A DNA stretch of 64,000 nucleotides from the NCBI GenBank assembly GCA_025458905.1, contig JALORN010000013.1, positions 1 to 64,000 on the forward strand, read 5' to 3'. This document shows positions 16,960 to 26,117 of the stretch, in pieces. Made by a program: the position numbers and the translations under genes. This stretch comes from Steroidobacteraceae bacterium. Lineage in GTDB: Bacteria; Pseudomonadota; Gammaproteobacteria; Steroidobacterales; Steroidobacteraceae. How positions within the stretch are numbered: the stretch's first letter is position 1; every line of letters begins with the position of its first letter. The notes below the pieces were generated by a model. That model was not told the DNA's origin. It saw nothing but the letters and a program-made list of their open reading frames with translations, and did not search any database.

Positions 16960-17496
16960 ATGTCATACCTCTATTCGCTCTATGATGCCCTCGTCAGCAT
17001 CAACGTCCCGTCCGACAAAGCGCGGGCCGTGGTCGATGCGATGGAGCGCGACATGCTCACCCAGGTAGCCGGAAAGTCCGATCTGGAGAACCTGCGCCTG
17101 GCTGTCAGGGCAGATTTCGAGAACTGGCGTCTGGCCGCCAAGGCCGATCTCGATGCCACGCGCGTCTCGCTCGCCGCCGACATCGCCACGGTCAAGGCGG
17201 ATGTCGCTACCCTGCAGGGGGATGTCAATGTACTGAAGGGCGATGTCAGTATCCTCAAGGGTGATGTCACTGCCTTGAAGGGTGATGTCGCCGCCTTGAA
17301 GGGTGATGTCAATGCCCTGAAGGGGGATGTCGCTGGCCTGAAAGGGGATGTCACTGCCTTGAGGGGGGACGTCGAGAACCTTCGCGTCCTCACCGACGCG
17401 AAGCTGGAACTCCTGCGCTCCTCGATGACGATCCGGCTCGGGTCGATGCTGGTCGTTGGGTTGAGCCTGCTGTTTGCGGCCCTGAAGCTCACCTGA
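16960..17496 (+). CDS. DUF1640/CCDC90-like coiled-coil membrane protein, paralogue 3 (expanded)
   Basis: A 178-residue protein. Its head (MSYLYSLYDALVSINVPSDKARAVVDAMERDML) and C-terminal anchor (SMTIRLGSMLVVGLSLLFAALKLT) match the paralogues at 8113 and 10402. In between, residues 81-136 are eight consecutive seven-residue units of the form DVxxLKG, encoded by a 21-base tandem repeat. This gives a long regular coiled coil. The same protein is thus present in 84-, 122- and 178-residue forms differing almost only in coil length. It lies 171 bases before the TM0106-type nuclease gene on the same strand. Function unknown; likely an anchored spacer or oligomer. Confidence 0.85.
   Translation: MSYLYSLYDALVSINVPSDKARAVVDAMERDMLTQVAGKSDLENLRLAVRADFENWRLAAKADLDATRVSLAADIATVKADVATLQGDVNVLKGDVSILKGDVTALKGDVAALKGDVNALKGDVAGLKGDVTALRGDVENLRVLTDAKLELLRSSMTIRLGSMLVVGLSLLFAALKLT
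17200..17367 (+). repeat. 21-base tandem repeat coding heptads (8 units)
   Basis: Eight imperfect 21-base units of the type GATGTCxxxxxxxTGAAGGGG encode DVxxLKG heptads in DUF1640-like paralogue 3. Unit length equals one coiled-coil heptad, so unit gain or loss lengthens or shortens the coil in register. Confidence 0.9.
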
Positions 17497-17667
17497 GCCG
17501 TGCATCCGCGGCGCGTCCCAGGGCGGCGCGGCGGGCAGGGGCGTCCCAATCTCTGGCGCACGCCACGCGTCAGAACCCTGGATGAGCCGCTTCGATCGTG
17601 AGCCGGGCCCGGCTCGGCTATCCTCCGGCACAGAAGCCGCCCGCAGCGGCCAGGGAGGTGAGCCCAC

Positions 17668-19188
17668 GTGGCCGGAACCGGCGTGATCAGCGCGTCGATG
17701 CTCTACGCGCACCTGACGTGTCCGCATCGTGTCTCGATGGACGCGCACGTCGATCCTGCGCTGCGCGATCCGGTGAGTCCGTTCGTCGAGATGCTGTGGG
17801 AGCGCGGCACGCTCTACGAGACGGAGGTCATCGCGCGTGTCGGGCAGCCGTTCCTCGACCTTTCCGGGCTCGAGGGCGACGAGAAGGAGCGTGCGACGCG
17901 TGAGGCGATCGCGCGGCGCGAGCCGCTGATCTACTCGGGGCGGCTCAGTGACGGCGAACTCCTCGGGGTGCCGGACCTGCTGCGCTTCGAGAACGGCGGC
18001 TACGTCGCGATCGACATCAAGTCGGGTGCGGGGGCGGAGTTCCTGTCCGAGGACGAGTCCGCGGAGACGCCGTTCAAGCCGAAGAAGACCTATGGGGTGC
18101 AGCTGGCGCTCTACACCGACCTGCTGGCGCGGCTGGGGGTTTCCGCGGGCTGCTATGGGTACATCTGGGACGTCTATGGCGTGGAGGTCCGCTACGACCT
18201 GAAGGCGCCGCTCGGGCCGCGGACGCCGTCGCTGTGGGAGGTCTACCTGGAGTGTCGGCGGGCGGTCGGCGAGGCGCTGGGCCAGCCGGGCGTGACGCGG
18301 CCGGCGATGACGTCGACCTGCAAGCCCTGCGTGTGGCGCTCGGCCTGCGCGAAGACGCTGCGCGAGTCGGAAGACCTCACCTTGCTGCCGGAACTCGGTC
18401 GTGCGAGGCGCGACGTGCTGGCGACGGAGTTCCCGACGGTCCGCGACCTCGCCGTCGCGAACCTCGAACGCTTCTTCCAGCCGGGCGGCAAGAAGACGAC
18501 GTTCCGCGGCATCGGGCCGGAGACGTTGCGCAAGTTCCAGCGCCGCGCGGCACTGTTGCAGGAGAAGGATCCGCAGCCCTACATCCGCAAGCCCTGGACC
18601 GCGCCCTCGGGCGACTACGAGCTGTTCCTCGACGTCGAGACGGACCCGCTGCGCGACTGGTGCTATCTGCACGGCGTCGTGATCCGTGATGGCACGCAAG
18701 GCGGGCGGGAACACTTCGAGGCGTTCTGGATGGAGACGCTGACGCCGGTCGGCGAGCGGGATGCGTTTGCCTCGGTGTGGAACCTGATCCGCTCGCGGCC
18801 CGGTGCGGTGATCTACGTCTACTCGGCCTACGAGAAGACGCAGTACCGCAAGCTCGCGGCGAGGTACCCGGAGGTGTGCTCGGTCGAGGAGGTCGATGCG
18901 CTGTTCGGGCCCGGCGGGCGCGTCGTCGATCTCTACACCGGCGTCGTCAGGCCCTCGACCGAGTGGGCGACCGAGGACTTCTCGGTCAAGACGCTGGCGA
19001 AGCGCCTCGGCTTCAAGTGGCGCGACACCGACCCCTCGGGCGCGTCGTCGATCCAGTGGTTCGACGAGTGGGCGCGCACCGGCAACGGCACCGTCAAGCA
19101 GCGCATCCTCGACTACAACGAGGACGACTGCGTCGCCATGCGCGTTCTGCTCGAGGGCATCAAGAAACTGCCCGTGCGCCCCGACTGA
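17668..19188 (+). CDS. TM0106-family RecB-like nuclease with RNase H-like C-terminal domain
   Basis: A 506-residue protein starting at GTG after a strong GGGAGGTGA site. N-terminal half: PD-(D/E)XK nuclease with GVPDLLRF, AIDIKSG and the Q-x-x-x-Y motif in YGVQLALYTDLL. A cysteine cluster follows (TCKPCVWRSAC), possibly metal-binding, then a helix-hairpin-like FRGIGPETLRKFQ. C-terminal half: RNase H_2/DEDD exonuclease with LFLDVETDPLRDW and closing YNEDDCVAMRVLL. The architecture matches the TM0106 family of putative nucleases, sometimes linked to repair or CRISPR-like contexts; no cas gene is present. The stop codon is the first part of an inverted-repeat element. Confidence 0.9.
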   Translation: MAGTGVISASMLYAHLTCPHRVSMDAHVDPALRDPVSPFVEMLWERGTLYETEVIARVGQPFLDLSGLEGDEKERATREAIARREPLIYSGRLSDGELLGVPDLLRFENGGYVAIDIKSGAGAEFLSEDESAETPFKPKKTYGVQLALYTDLLARLGVSAGCYGYIWDVYGVEVRYDLKAPLGPRTPSLWEVYLECRRAVGEALGQPGVTRPAMTSTCKPCVWRSACAKTLRESEDLTLLPELGRARRDVLATEFPTVRDLAVANLERFFQPGGKKTTFRGIGPETLRKFQRRAALLQEKDPQPYIRKPWTAPSGDYELFLDVETDPLRDWCYLHGVVIRDGTQGGREHFEAFWMETLTPVGERDAFASVWNLIRSRPGAVIYVYSAYEKTQYRKLAARYPEVCSVEEVDALFGPGGRVVDLYTGVVRPSTEWATEDFSVKTLAKRLGFKWRDTDPSGASSIQWFDEWARTGNGTVKQRILDYNEDDCVAMRVLLEGIKKLPVRPD

Positions 19189-19265
19189 AAAGGGGACAGA
19201 TTTATTTTCCGATTTATTTTCCCGTGCGGGAAAATAAATCGGAAAATAAATCTGTCCCCTTTTTT
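19187..19265. repeat. Long inverted-repeat element directly after a stop codon
   Basis: Arms 19187-19224 and 19227-19264 are reverse complements apart from the last base, around a 2-base centre. The core GGGGACAGATTTATTTTCC is followed by a second ATTTATTTTCCC unit, so this is a longer version of the 11842 element. The TGA of the TM0106 gene overlaps its first bases, and a run of T follows, so it could also end transcription. Confidence 0.9.
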
Positions 19266-19271
19266 CGGTGC

Positions 19272-19299
19272 TTGACAGCGGGGTTTTCTGGAGTAGAGT
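19272..19299 (+). promoter_or_regulatory. Putative sigma-70 promoter of the AAA-rtcB operon
   Basis: TTGACA (19272-19277) and TAGAGT (19294-19299) are separated by 16 bases, directly after the inverted-repeat element. It would give a leader of roughly 300 bases before the AAA ATPase gene. Confidence 0.5.
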
Positions 19300-19309
19300 G
19301 CGCGGCCCT

Positions 19310-19432
19310 ATGACACACCTTCCCGGCAATCATCTGTCGCCATGCATGGCGGCGAACGCTCTTGCGGCGCAGTGCTGCGCGCGGGCGATCGGCCGTGCGT
19401 CCGTGCGATTCCGTGAAGGTGTGACGAGCTAG
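19310..19432 (+). CDS. Possible leader peptide of the AAA-rtcB operon
   Basis: A 40-codon frame (MTHLPGNHLSPCMAANALAA...) starts just after the putative promoter and stops at 19430-19432, upstream of the terminator-like hairpin. No clear ribosome site is seen. It may be fortuitous. It is listed because its position would suit translation-coupled attenuation. Confidence 0.25.
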   Translation: MTHLPGNHLSPCMAANALAAQCCARAIGRASVRFREGVTS

Positions 19433-19490
19433 CCCTGTCGTTCCGCGGGGCCTGCTCGTTCGTGGCAGAGCTCCCGGCAAGTCCTCCCCC

Positions 19491-19523
19491 GAGGCCCCGG
19501 TCGGCTCTGCCCACCGGGGCCTC
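19491..19523 (+). terminator. Terminator- or attenuator-like hairpin in the AAA-rtcB leader
   Basis: An 11-base perfect stem GAGGCCCCGGT/ACCGGGGCCTC with an 11-base loop, followed by GTCGTTT. Upstream bases 19447-19453 (GGGGCCT) can pair with the 5' arm instead (AGGCCCC), which would prevent this hairpin. The T-run is weak, so strict termination is uncertain. Confidence 0.4.
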
Positions 19524-19613
19524 GTCGTTTCGGGGTCCCGCGATGCGGAACCGGCGTTCGACAGAGTCCATTGGCTCGACAGGAAGGGAACCGGGCTTCG
19601 GTCCGGCACTTGC

Positions 19614-20749
19614 ATGAACACGATCAGTCCGCCAGTCACGACGACGACCTCCGGGCAGCCGGAGTCGGCGGCCGTACCGAGCCACCGTCCGTTCAACGTC
19701 GGCGTGTCGTTCCACCACGACCTCTACGATCTCGGCGAGGCGGTGATGAAGACGCGTGCCATCCAGGCGTTCGACAACGCAGCGGCGCGCTTTCCGATCC
19801 ACCGCCTCGTCCGGTGTGCCGCGCGCCGTACGCTCGAGTCCGTGTTCGACGACCTCGCGCTGAACTTCGGGCTGACCGCGCAGCGCCTCGACACGGGCTC
19901 GCTGCTGCTCGATGGGCCGGGGGTGTTCGTGCAGGCCGAAGGGCGCAGCCACGCAGGCTACTGCTCGGCAACGTTCAACGTCTGGGCCGAGACCGTCGCT
20001 CGTGCCGATGCGATCAAGGCGCAGGTGTTCCGCATCGTGGGCGACGACCGGGTGCGCGACCAGATGTTCGTGATCGACTGGCGGTTCAGCGATCGTCGTG
20101 GGCATACGCTGTCGTCCACTTTCGAAGAACTGGCCGACGATCCGGTGCTGGACGCGGCATACCCGATGCTGGGCCAGCCGGTCGATCGCTTCGTCGAGGC
20201 ATTCGTGCGGGCGCCGGAGGCCGTGCTGATAATGCTCGGCCCGCCCGGCACCGGAAAGACCCGGCTGGTCCGGGCGGTGCTCGCGGCGCTGTCGCGGCGC
20301 AAGGGCGACAGTGCATCGGTGCTCTACACGGCGGACAAGGCCGTGCTGGCATCCGATGGGTTGTTCGTCGACTTCGTCACGGGGACGCATGATGCGTTCG
20401 TGATCGAGGACGCCGATCACCTGCTGCAGCCACGGACCGATGGCAACACCGACCTGCATCGCTTCCTGATGGTGGCCGATGGAGTCGTCAGGGCCCAGGG
20501 GCGCAAGCTACTGTTCACGACCAACCTGCCGAACGTGCGTGCCATCGACGAAGCCTTGCTGCGGCCGGGGCGGTGCTTTGCGACCGTGGTCGCGAGGCCG
20601 CTGGATGCAGCGGAGACTCGACGCCTCGCGCTCGAGCTCGTACGCGGAGATGCCGCGGCGGCCGATGCCGTGGTGAGGCATGCGCTGCCGGCGGGCGCGC
20701 GCTCGGCGACCGTGGCAACGATCTACCGTGCGCTGCATGACGCAGGCCG

Positions 20750-20753
<4 letters not shown>
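19614..20753 (+). CDS. AAA ATPase linked to RtcB
   Basis: A 379-residue protein. The N-terminal ~200 residues are of unrecognised fold (HHDLYDLGEAVMKTRAIQAFDNAAARFPI, FVIDWRFS). An AAA+ domain follows with Walker A GPPGTGKT at 209-216, Walker B FVIEDADHLL at ~262-271, sensor-1 FTTNLP near 301 and an arginine-bearing LLRPGR segment. Its stop overlaps the rtcB GTG start by four bases (GTGA), so the two proteins are coupled. AAA ATPases next to rtcB are known in proteobacteria but have no settled role; remodelling of the RNA or ligase substrate is plausible. A long leader with a hairpin precedes it. Confidence 0.85.
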
Positions 20754-22000
<1,247 letters not shown>

Positions 22001-22007
22001 ATAAATC

Positions 22008-22046
22008 GGGGACGGATTTATTTTCGAAGAAAATAAATCCGTCCCC
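22008..22046. repeat. Inverted-repeat element between convergent genes
   Basis: Arms GGGGACGGATTTATTTTC (22008-22025) and its complement (22029-22046), 3-base centre. It lies 7 bases after the rtcB stop and 8 bases from the stop of the convergent TonB receptor. It could terminate both. Confidence 0.9.
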
Positions 22047-22054
22047 TTTTCTGC

Positions 22055-24220
22055 TCAGAAGCGGTAGGTGTAGCTGAAGTCGATGGTGCGGGGGTTGATC
22101 GGGTAGCGCACCGCGGTGTTGTTCAGCGCGAAGTTGATCGTCAGGTAGTGCGCTTCCTCGTCGAGCACGTTGGTGCTGGCGAGCACGAACTGGTGCTTGC
22201 GGTCGGCACTCGTCAGGGCAGCACGCGCGTTGGCCAGCGTGAAGGTCTCGACGAGGTTGGCCGGCAGGTCGCGATGGCCGCTGGTGGTGTAGAACTCGCT
22301 CTGGATGCGGGCGTCCGCGGCCAGAGTCAGGTCGCCCCAGGCGCCGACGGGAATCTTGTAGTCGGCGCCGACGGTGACGACGTAGTCGGAAACGCCGGCG
22401 ACCGCCTCGCTCAGCAGGATGCCGGTCGGCGGCTGGTTGCCGACGTCCTGCCACTCGGCGTCCTGCAGCGTGAAGGCGAGGCGCGCGACGAGCCGCTCGG
22501 TCGGCGCCCAGGTGCCCTCGAACTCGAGGCCGAGGATCCGCACCTCGCCCTCGTTGCTCTGGCGCACGACGCCGTTCGGCAGGATCTGGCCGATCGCGAG
22601 GTTGCTGGTGTCCTGCAGGAATGCGGCGGCGTTAAGGCGCAGGTTGCCGAAGAACTCGGCCTTGGTGCCGATCTCGAACGTGTCGTTCAGCTCCTCGTTG
22701 AGCACGTTGGTGATGGCGAGCGCGCTCGCGCCCGCGTCATAGGTGCCGCTCTTGTAGCCCTGGGAGAAGGTGGCATAGGCGAGGAACTGGTCCGACAGCT
22801 TCCACTCGACGCCGGCGCGGCCGGTGAAGCGGCTGAAATCCTCGTCGGACAGGAAGGGCGTGACCGAGGTCGCGAACGGGCTCGCCTCCTTGGCGCCCGA
22901 CAGGCGCTTGTCGTCCATGGTGTAGCGACCGCCGAGGATCAGCGCCCAGCGCTCGGAGAAGCGCCACGTGGCCTGGCCGTAGGCGGCATAGCTCGTGGTC
23001 TGCAGGCGATAGCGCTCCTCGAGGCCGATGCCGGGCAGGAAGGCCAGCGCCGCGGCGGTGTCGGTGATCCGCTGGTTGGTCTCCTCGTTGAAGTAGTAGA
23101 GGCCACCCGTGACCTCGGTCGCGCCGAGCGTGCCGACCAGCTGGAACTCCTGGGTCAGCTGCTTGATGTCGCCGGCGGTGTCGCGGAAGAAGCCGGCGAT
23201 GCCACGGACCGCAGGGTTCGGCGAGCCGAACTGGCCCGCGGTGAAGTCCACGGCCCAGGCGTCGTCGATCTTCGAGTAGCCGGTCAGCGACTTCACGGTG
23301 ATGTCGCCGAAGTCGTAGGCGATCGTGAGGTCGCCGCCGATGGTGTCGCTCTCGGAGAAGGTCTCGAGCACCTGCCCGTTGCGGACCGCGCGGCCCCGCG
23401 CCACCTGGTCGTTGCGGGCCAAAGCGTTCTGCGCGGTGCCGAGGAAGATGGGCTGGCCGTTCTGGCCGTCGCCGTCGTTCTTGGAGGCGTACAGCGAGGC
23501 GTCGATGACCAGCTCGTCGCTCGGCCGCGCGCGCAGGCTGGTCATGAAGCCCTGGAAGTCGCTCTTCGTGGCGTCGCGGCCGCTGACCACGTCGGTGAAG
23601 TAGCCTTCGTTCTGCTCGCGGATGTAGCCGGCCACCGAGACCGCGATCGTGTCGGACAGCGGTGCGTAGATGCTGCCGCGGGCCGAGTAGGTGTCGAAGT
23701 TGCCGTACATCAGGGTCGCGCTGCCGGAGAGCTCCTGGCGCGGATCCGGACGCTTGGTGACGATGTTGATGGCACCGGCCAGCGTGTTGCGGCCGAACAG
23801 CGTGCCTTGCGGGCCGCGCAGGATCTCGATGCGCTCGATGTCGGCGAGCTGCAGGTTGCCGGCGGCCATGCGCCGATAGATGCTGTCCTGGTAGAGGCCG
23901 ACGCCCGGCTCGGAGAACAGGAAGGCGCCGCCCGCCTCGGTGCTGCCGCGGATGTTGACGTTCAGCGCATTGGCGCTGGCGACGTTGTTGATGACGCGCA
24001 GCGACGGGGCGAAGGTGTCGATGTCGTTGACGCTGTCGATCTGGAAGCGGTCCAGGTCGTCGGCGGTGTAGGCGGTGATCGCGACCGGCACGTCCTGCAG
24101 CGAGGACTCGCGCCGCTCGGCGGTGACCACCACTTCCTCGAGCTGCGCAGCGGCGGGCAGGCTCCAAGCCAGCAGGCTGATGCCAGAGGACGCGGCGATG
24201 GCGAAGCGATAGCGGGTCAT
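22055..24220 (-). CDS. TonB-dependent outer-membrane receptor
   Basis: A 721-residue protein with a signal peptide (cut after PAAAQ). A TonB box-like LEEVVVTAERR is followed by the plug domain: LQDVPVAITAYTADDL, LNVNIRG, IEILRGPQGTLFGRNTLAGAINIVTKRP. A long beta-barrel ends SYTYRF with the terminal aromatic typical for BamA insertion. The plug style (QDVPVAI, RGPQGTLFGRN) is that of the large receptor group found near catabolic genes, not classic siderophore receptors, so the ligand is open. A ribosome site (GGAG) lies just before the ATG. The 3' end abuts an inverted-repeat element shared with rtcB. Confidence 0.95.
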   Translation of the reverse strand: MTRYRFAIAASSGISLLAWSLPAAAQLEEVVVTAERRESSLQDVPVAITAYTADDLDRFQIDSVNDIDTFAPSLRVINNVASANALNVNIRGSTEAGGAFLFSEPGVGLYQDSIYRRMAAGNLQLADIERIEILRGPQGTLFGRNTLAGAINIVTKRPDPRQELSGSATLMYGNFDTYSARGSIYAPLSDTIAVSVAGYIREQNEGYFTDVVSGRDATKSDFQGFMTSLRARPSDELVIDASLYASKNDGDGQNGQPIFLGTAQNALARNDQVARGRAVRNGQVLETFSESDTIGGDLTIAYDFGDITVKSLTGYSKIDDAWAVDFTAGQFGSPNPAVRGIAGFFRDTAGDIKQLTQEFQLVGTLGATEVTGGLYYFNEETNQRITDTAAALAFLPGIGLEERYRLQTTSYAAYGQATWRFSERWALILGGRYTMDDKRLSGAKEASPFATSVTPFLSDEDFSRFTGRAGVEWKLSDQFLAYATFSQGYKSGTYDAGASALAITNVLNEELNDTFEIGTKAEFFGNLRLNAAAFLQDTSNLAIGQILPNGVVRQSNEGEVRILGLEFEGTWAPTERLVARLAFTLQDAEWQDVGNQPPTGILLSEAVAGVSDYVVTVGADYKIPVGAWGDLTLAADARIQSEFYTTSGHRDLPANLVETFTLANARAALTSADRKHQFVLASTNVLDEEAHYLTINFALNNTAVRYPINPRTIDFSYTYRF

Positions 24221-24523
24221 GCGGGTCTCCAGGGCGGGGGCGACGGGGCCGTCACTTTACTGTAATCCGTGCCGGCCGGCACCGCGGCGGGCTCTCGGGC
24301 GGCTCGCGTGGGCATCGCCATCGTCCCGGACGTCCTGGCCGGGCGGCGGTCAGTGGGCGGGCGAGTCTGCCGTGCGCCGAGCCGCACCAGATCGGGGCAG
24401 CGAAGTGGGTCGGTGCACGGCTCGCGTGCATGCGGATGCCGCCATCCAGCGCCTACCCGGGTGTCGGCGCTGGTGCCGCCGCGCGGGTGGCGAAAGAGCT
24501 TCGGAAGCCCGCCCCGCGAACCG
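24221..24523. other. Intergenic region upstream of the TonB receptor
   Basis: About 300 bases between two genes on the minus strand. It should contain the receptor's promoter. An AT-richer patch at ~24254-24266 (TTTACTGTAA, an exact inverted TTACnGTAA-type pattern) stands out in the otherwise GC-rich sequence and may be an operator or -10 region. No gene is seen. Confidence 0.35.
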
Positions 24524-25294
24524 TCAGCGCGCGGGGACGATCTTCAGTTCGGTGAGCAGGTACTCGCGGTCGTTGCGCGTATCCGTCTGCCGCACCAGCA
24601 ACCGGTCCTCGCCCGCGACCCACATCTCGAGCGACTCCAGGCCTTCGAGCCGGTAGTGCACGGCGTCGAACGTTCCGGCGGGTGTCGTCACCTTCTCGGT
24701 GCCGAGGCGCGTGAACTTGCTCTCGGTGAGGAAGCCGGCCACCTGCGCATCGCCGCGCGGCGCCGCGTTCAGGATGTAGACGCTGGAGGTCTGCGGAGCG
24801 CTGGAACTGGCATCCTCTGACCAGTAGTACCAGCCGTTCACGATCTCGCCGTGGTGCACGACCGAGATGTCGTCGGGTACGCGCACGCGGGTTTCGATTC
24901 GCCCCTTCGGGCCGAAGGCCACCGCGTTCAGGTCGTTGCCGGAGACGGTGACGTACATCGAGCCCTTGAAGCCGTCGCGCGTCCAGTAGCTGGCATAGGT
25001 CTCGAGTGGCCGGAAGCGGGCGTCGACGCGCGCCATCAGGGTCTGCTGCGCGTTGACGGCCTTGAAGTCCTTGCTGACGAAGACCTGCCGCGAGCCGTCC
25101 GGGTGCACCAGCAGGCGGAATTCCTCGCCGCCACGGATGCGGCCGTCGCTCAAGGTGCGGAAGGTCATCCTGCCGGTCACCGAACGCACGATGCTGGCAT
25201 TCGGGCCCGTGTTCTCGGGCGGGGCGGATTGCGCGCGAACGAGCACGCCGGTGGCAGCCAGCACGGTCGACAGCAAGAGCAGCGGAAATCGCAC
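24524..25294 (-). CDS. Exported DUF3108-like protein
   Basis: A 256-residue protein. I placed the start at the GTG at 25294 because GGAGG lies 6 bases before it and a signal peptide follows directly (RFPLLLLSTVLAATGVLVRAQ). The longer frame upstream runs into the inverted-repeat element and is not coding. The body is beta-rich (FRLLVHPDGSRQVFVSKDF, WVAGEDRLLVRQTDTRNDREYLLTELKIV). The segment KVTTPAGTFDAVHYRLEG is typical of DUF3108-like periplasmic proteins. No catalytic residues can be named. It may form an operon with the DHFR-like gene upstream, though elements lie between them. Confidence 0.6.
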   Translation of the reverse strand: MRFPLLLLSTVLAATGVLVRAQSAPPENTGPNASIVRSVTGRMTFRTLSDGRIRGGEEFRLLVHPDGSRQVFVSKDFKAVNAQQTLMARVDARFRPLETYASYWTRDGFKGSMYVTVSGNDLNAVAFGPKGRIETRVRVPDDISVVHHGEIVNGWYYWSEDASSSAPQTSSVYILNAAPRGDAQVAGFLTESKFTRLGTEKVTTPAGTFDAVHYRLEGLESLEMWVAGEDRLLVRQTDTRNDREYLLTELKIVPAR

Positions 25295-25321
25295 CAGAAG
25301 CCTCCAGCCCGCGAGAACGCG

Positions 25322-25452
25322 CGAAAAGGGGACAGATTTATTTTTGGACCAGTTTTCGATTTTCGGGGAACGCCGCGGCGGCGTCACGCGGACAAGGGAA
25401 AACGGAAAACAAATCCGACCCCCTTTTCAGAAAATAAATCCGACCCCTTTTC
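25322..25452. repeat. Composite of three partial inverted-repeat elements
   Basis: One half-element on the plus strand (25322-25346, GAAAAGGGGACAGATTTATTTTT) faces two half-elements in the opposite sense (25405-25428 and 25430-25452, AAATCCGACCCC type). About 60 unrelated bases lie between. The last copy touches the stop codon (25451-25453) of the DHFR-like gene. The sequence variants (GACAGA against GTCGGA) suggest separate insertions or decay. Confidence 0.8.
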
Positions 25453-26083
25453 AGGCGGGGCGGTAGATCTGGGCCTGGGCACCGCCGGGGAAGGGCGTCG
25501 AGCAGACCAGCCGCAGGGGCAGGGGAGCGGGGCGATCGGCGAACAGAGGGAGGCCTCTGCCCAGGGCGACGGGATGCACCGCCAGGATGAACTCGTCGAC
25601 CAGTCCTGCGGCGACGAGGCTGCGGGCGAAGCGCACCCCGCCGTGGGCCAGGATCGGCTTGCCGTCCGCGGCCTTCAGGCGTGCGATCTCCGTGGCGAGG
25701 TCGCCGCTCGCAACGTGCGGGTCGCTCCAGCTCTCGCCGCCCGGTTGCAGGGCCTTGCCCTGGGTGTGGGCGGCGTGCGAGCGTGCCGCGTCGAGCGCCG
25801 CAGTAGCTGGCGGGTCGTGCAGCAGGGCCGCTCCCTGGCGCGAGAACACCGCCTTCGGGATCTGGTTCATCGGCGGCGCGAACGTGTCGGTGGAGGTGGG
25901 CCACCAGGCCGCCATGTCGCGGAAGCTGCGGCTGCCCATGATGTGCAGGCTCGAGTTCCAGGTCGTCTCCACCAACCAGGCCTTGGCCGCCGGGTCGTCA
26001 CCGAACATCCAGCCGTTGCGGCCTTCGAGGTCGCTGACGAAGCCGTCGAGCGACATGGACATCTTGAGGATCAGCTCACGCAT
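25451..26083 (-). CDS. Dihydrofolate reductase-family (RibD C-terminal-like) protein
   Basis: A 210-residue protein. The pattern is RibD_C/DHFR-like: MSMSLDGFVSDLEGRNGWMF at the N-terminus, LHIMGSRSFRDMAAWWP (NADPH-site G-S/R region), GKPILAHGGVRFARSLVAAGLVDEFILAVHPVALGRGLPLF in the C-terminal half. This standalone family (YwjB/YyaP-like) is predicted to reduce an unknown substrate with NADPH. Its stop codon adjoins an inverted-repeat element. Confidence 0.9.
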   Translation of the reverse strand: MRELILKMSMSLDGFVSDLEGRNGWMFGDDPAAKAWLVETTWNSSLHIMGSRSFRDMAAWWPTSTDTFAPPMNQIPKAVFSRQGAALLHDPPATAALDAARSHAAHTQGKALQPGGESWSDPHVASGDLATEIARLKAADGKPILAHGGVRFARSLVAAGLVDEFILAVHPVALGRGLPLFADRPAPLPLRLVCSTPFPGGAQAQIYRPA

Positions 26084-26117
26084 GCTCGTGCCCTAGCGAG
26101 GCGGGGTGGCCTCGTCA

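Noticed and set aside
17200-17367. Regularly spaced repeats considered as a CRISPR array
   Set aside because: The 21-base units are contiguous, have no spacers and are translated as coiled-coil heptads.
25295-25387. N-terminal extension (NWSKNKSVPF...) of the DUF3108-like protein
   Set aside because: These residues are a translation of the inverted-repeat element and lie before a better start (GTG at 25294 with GGAGG and a signal peptide).
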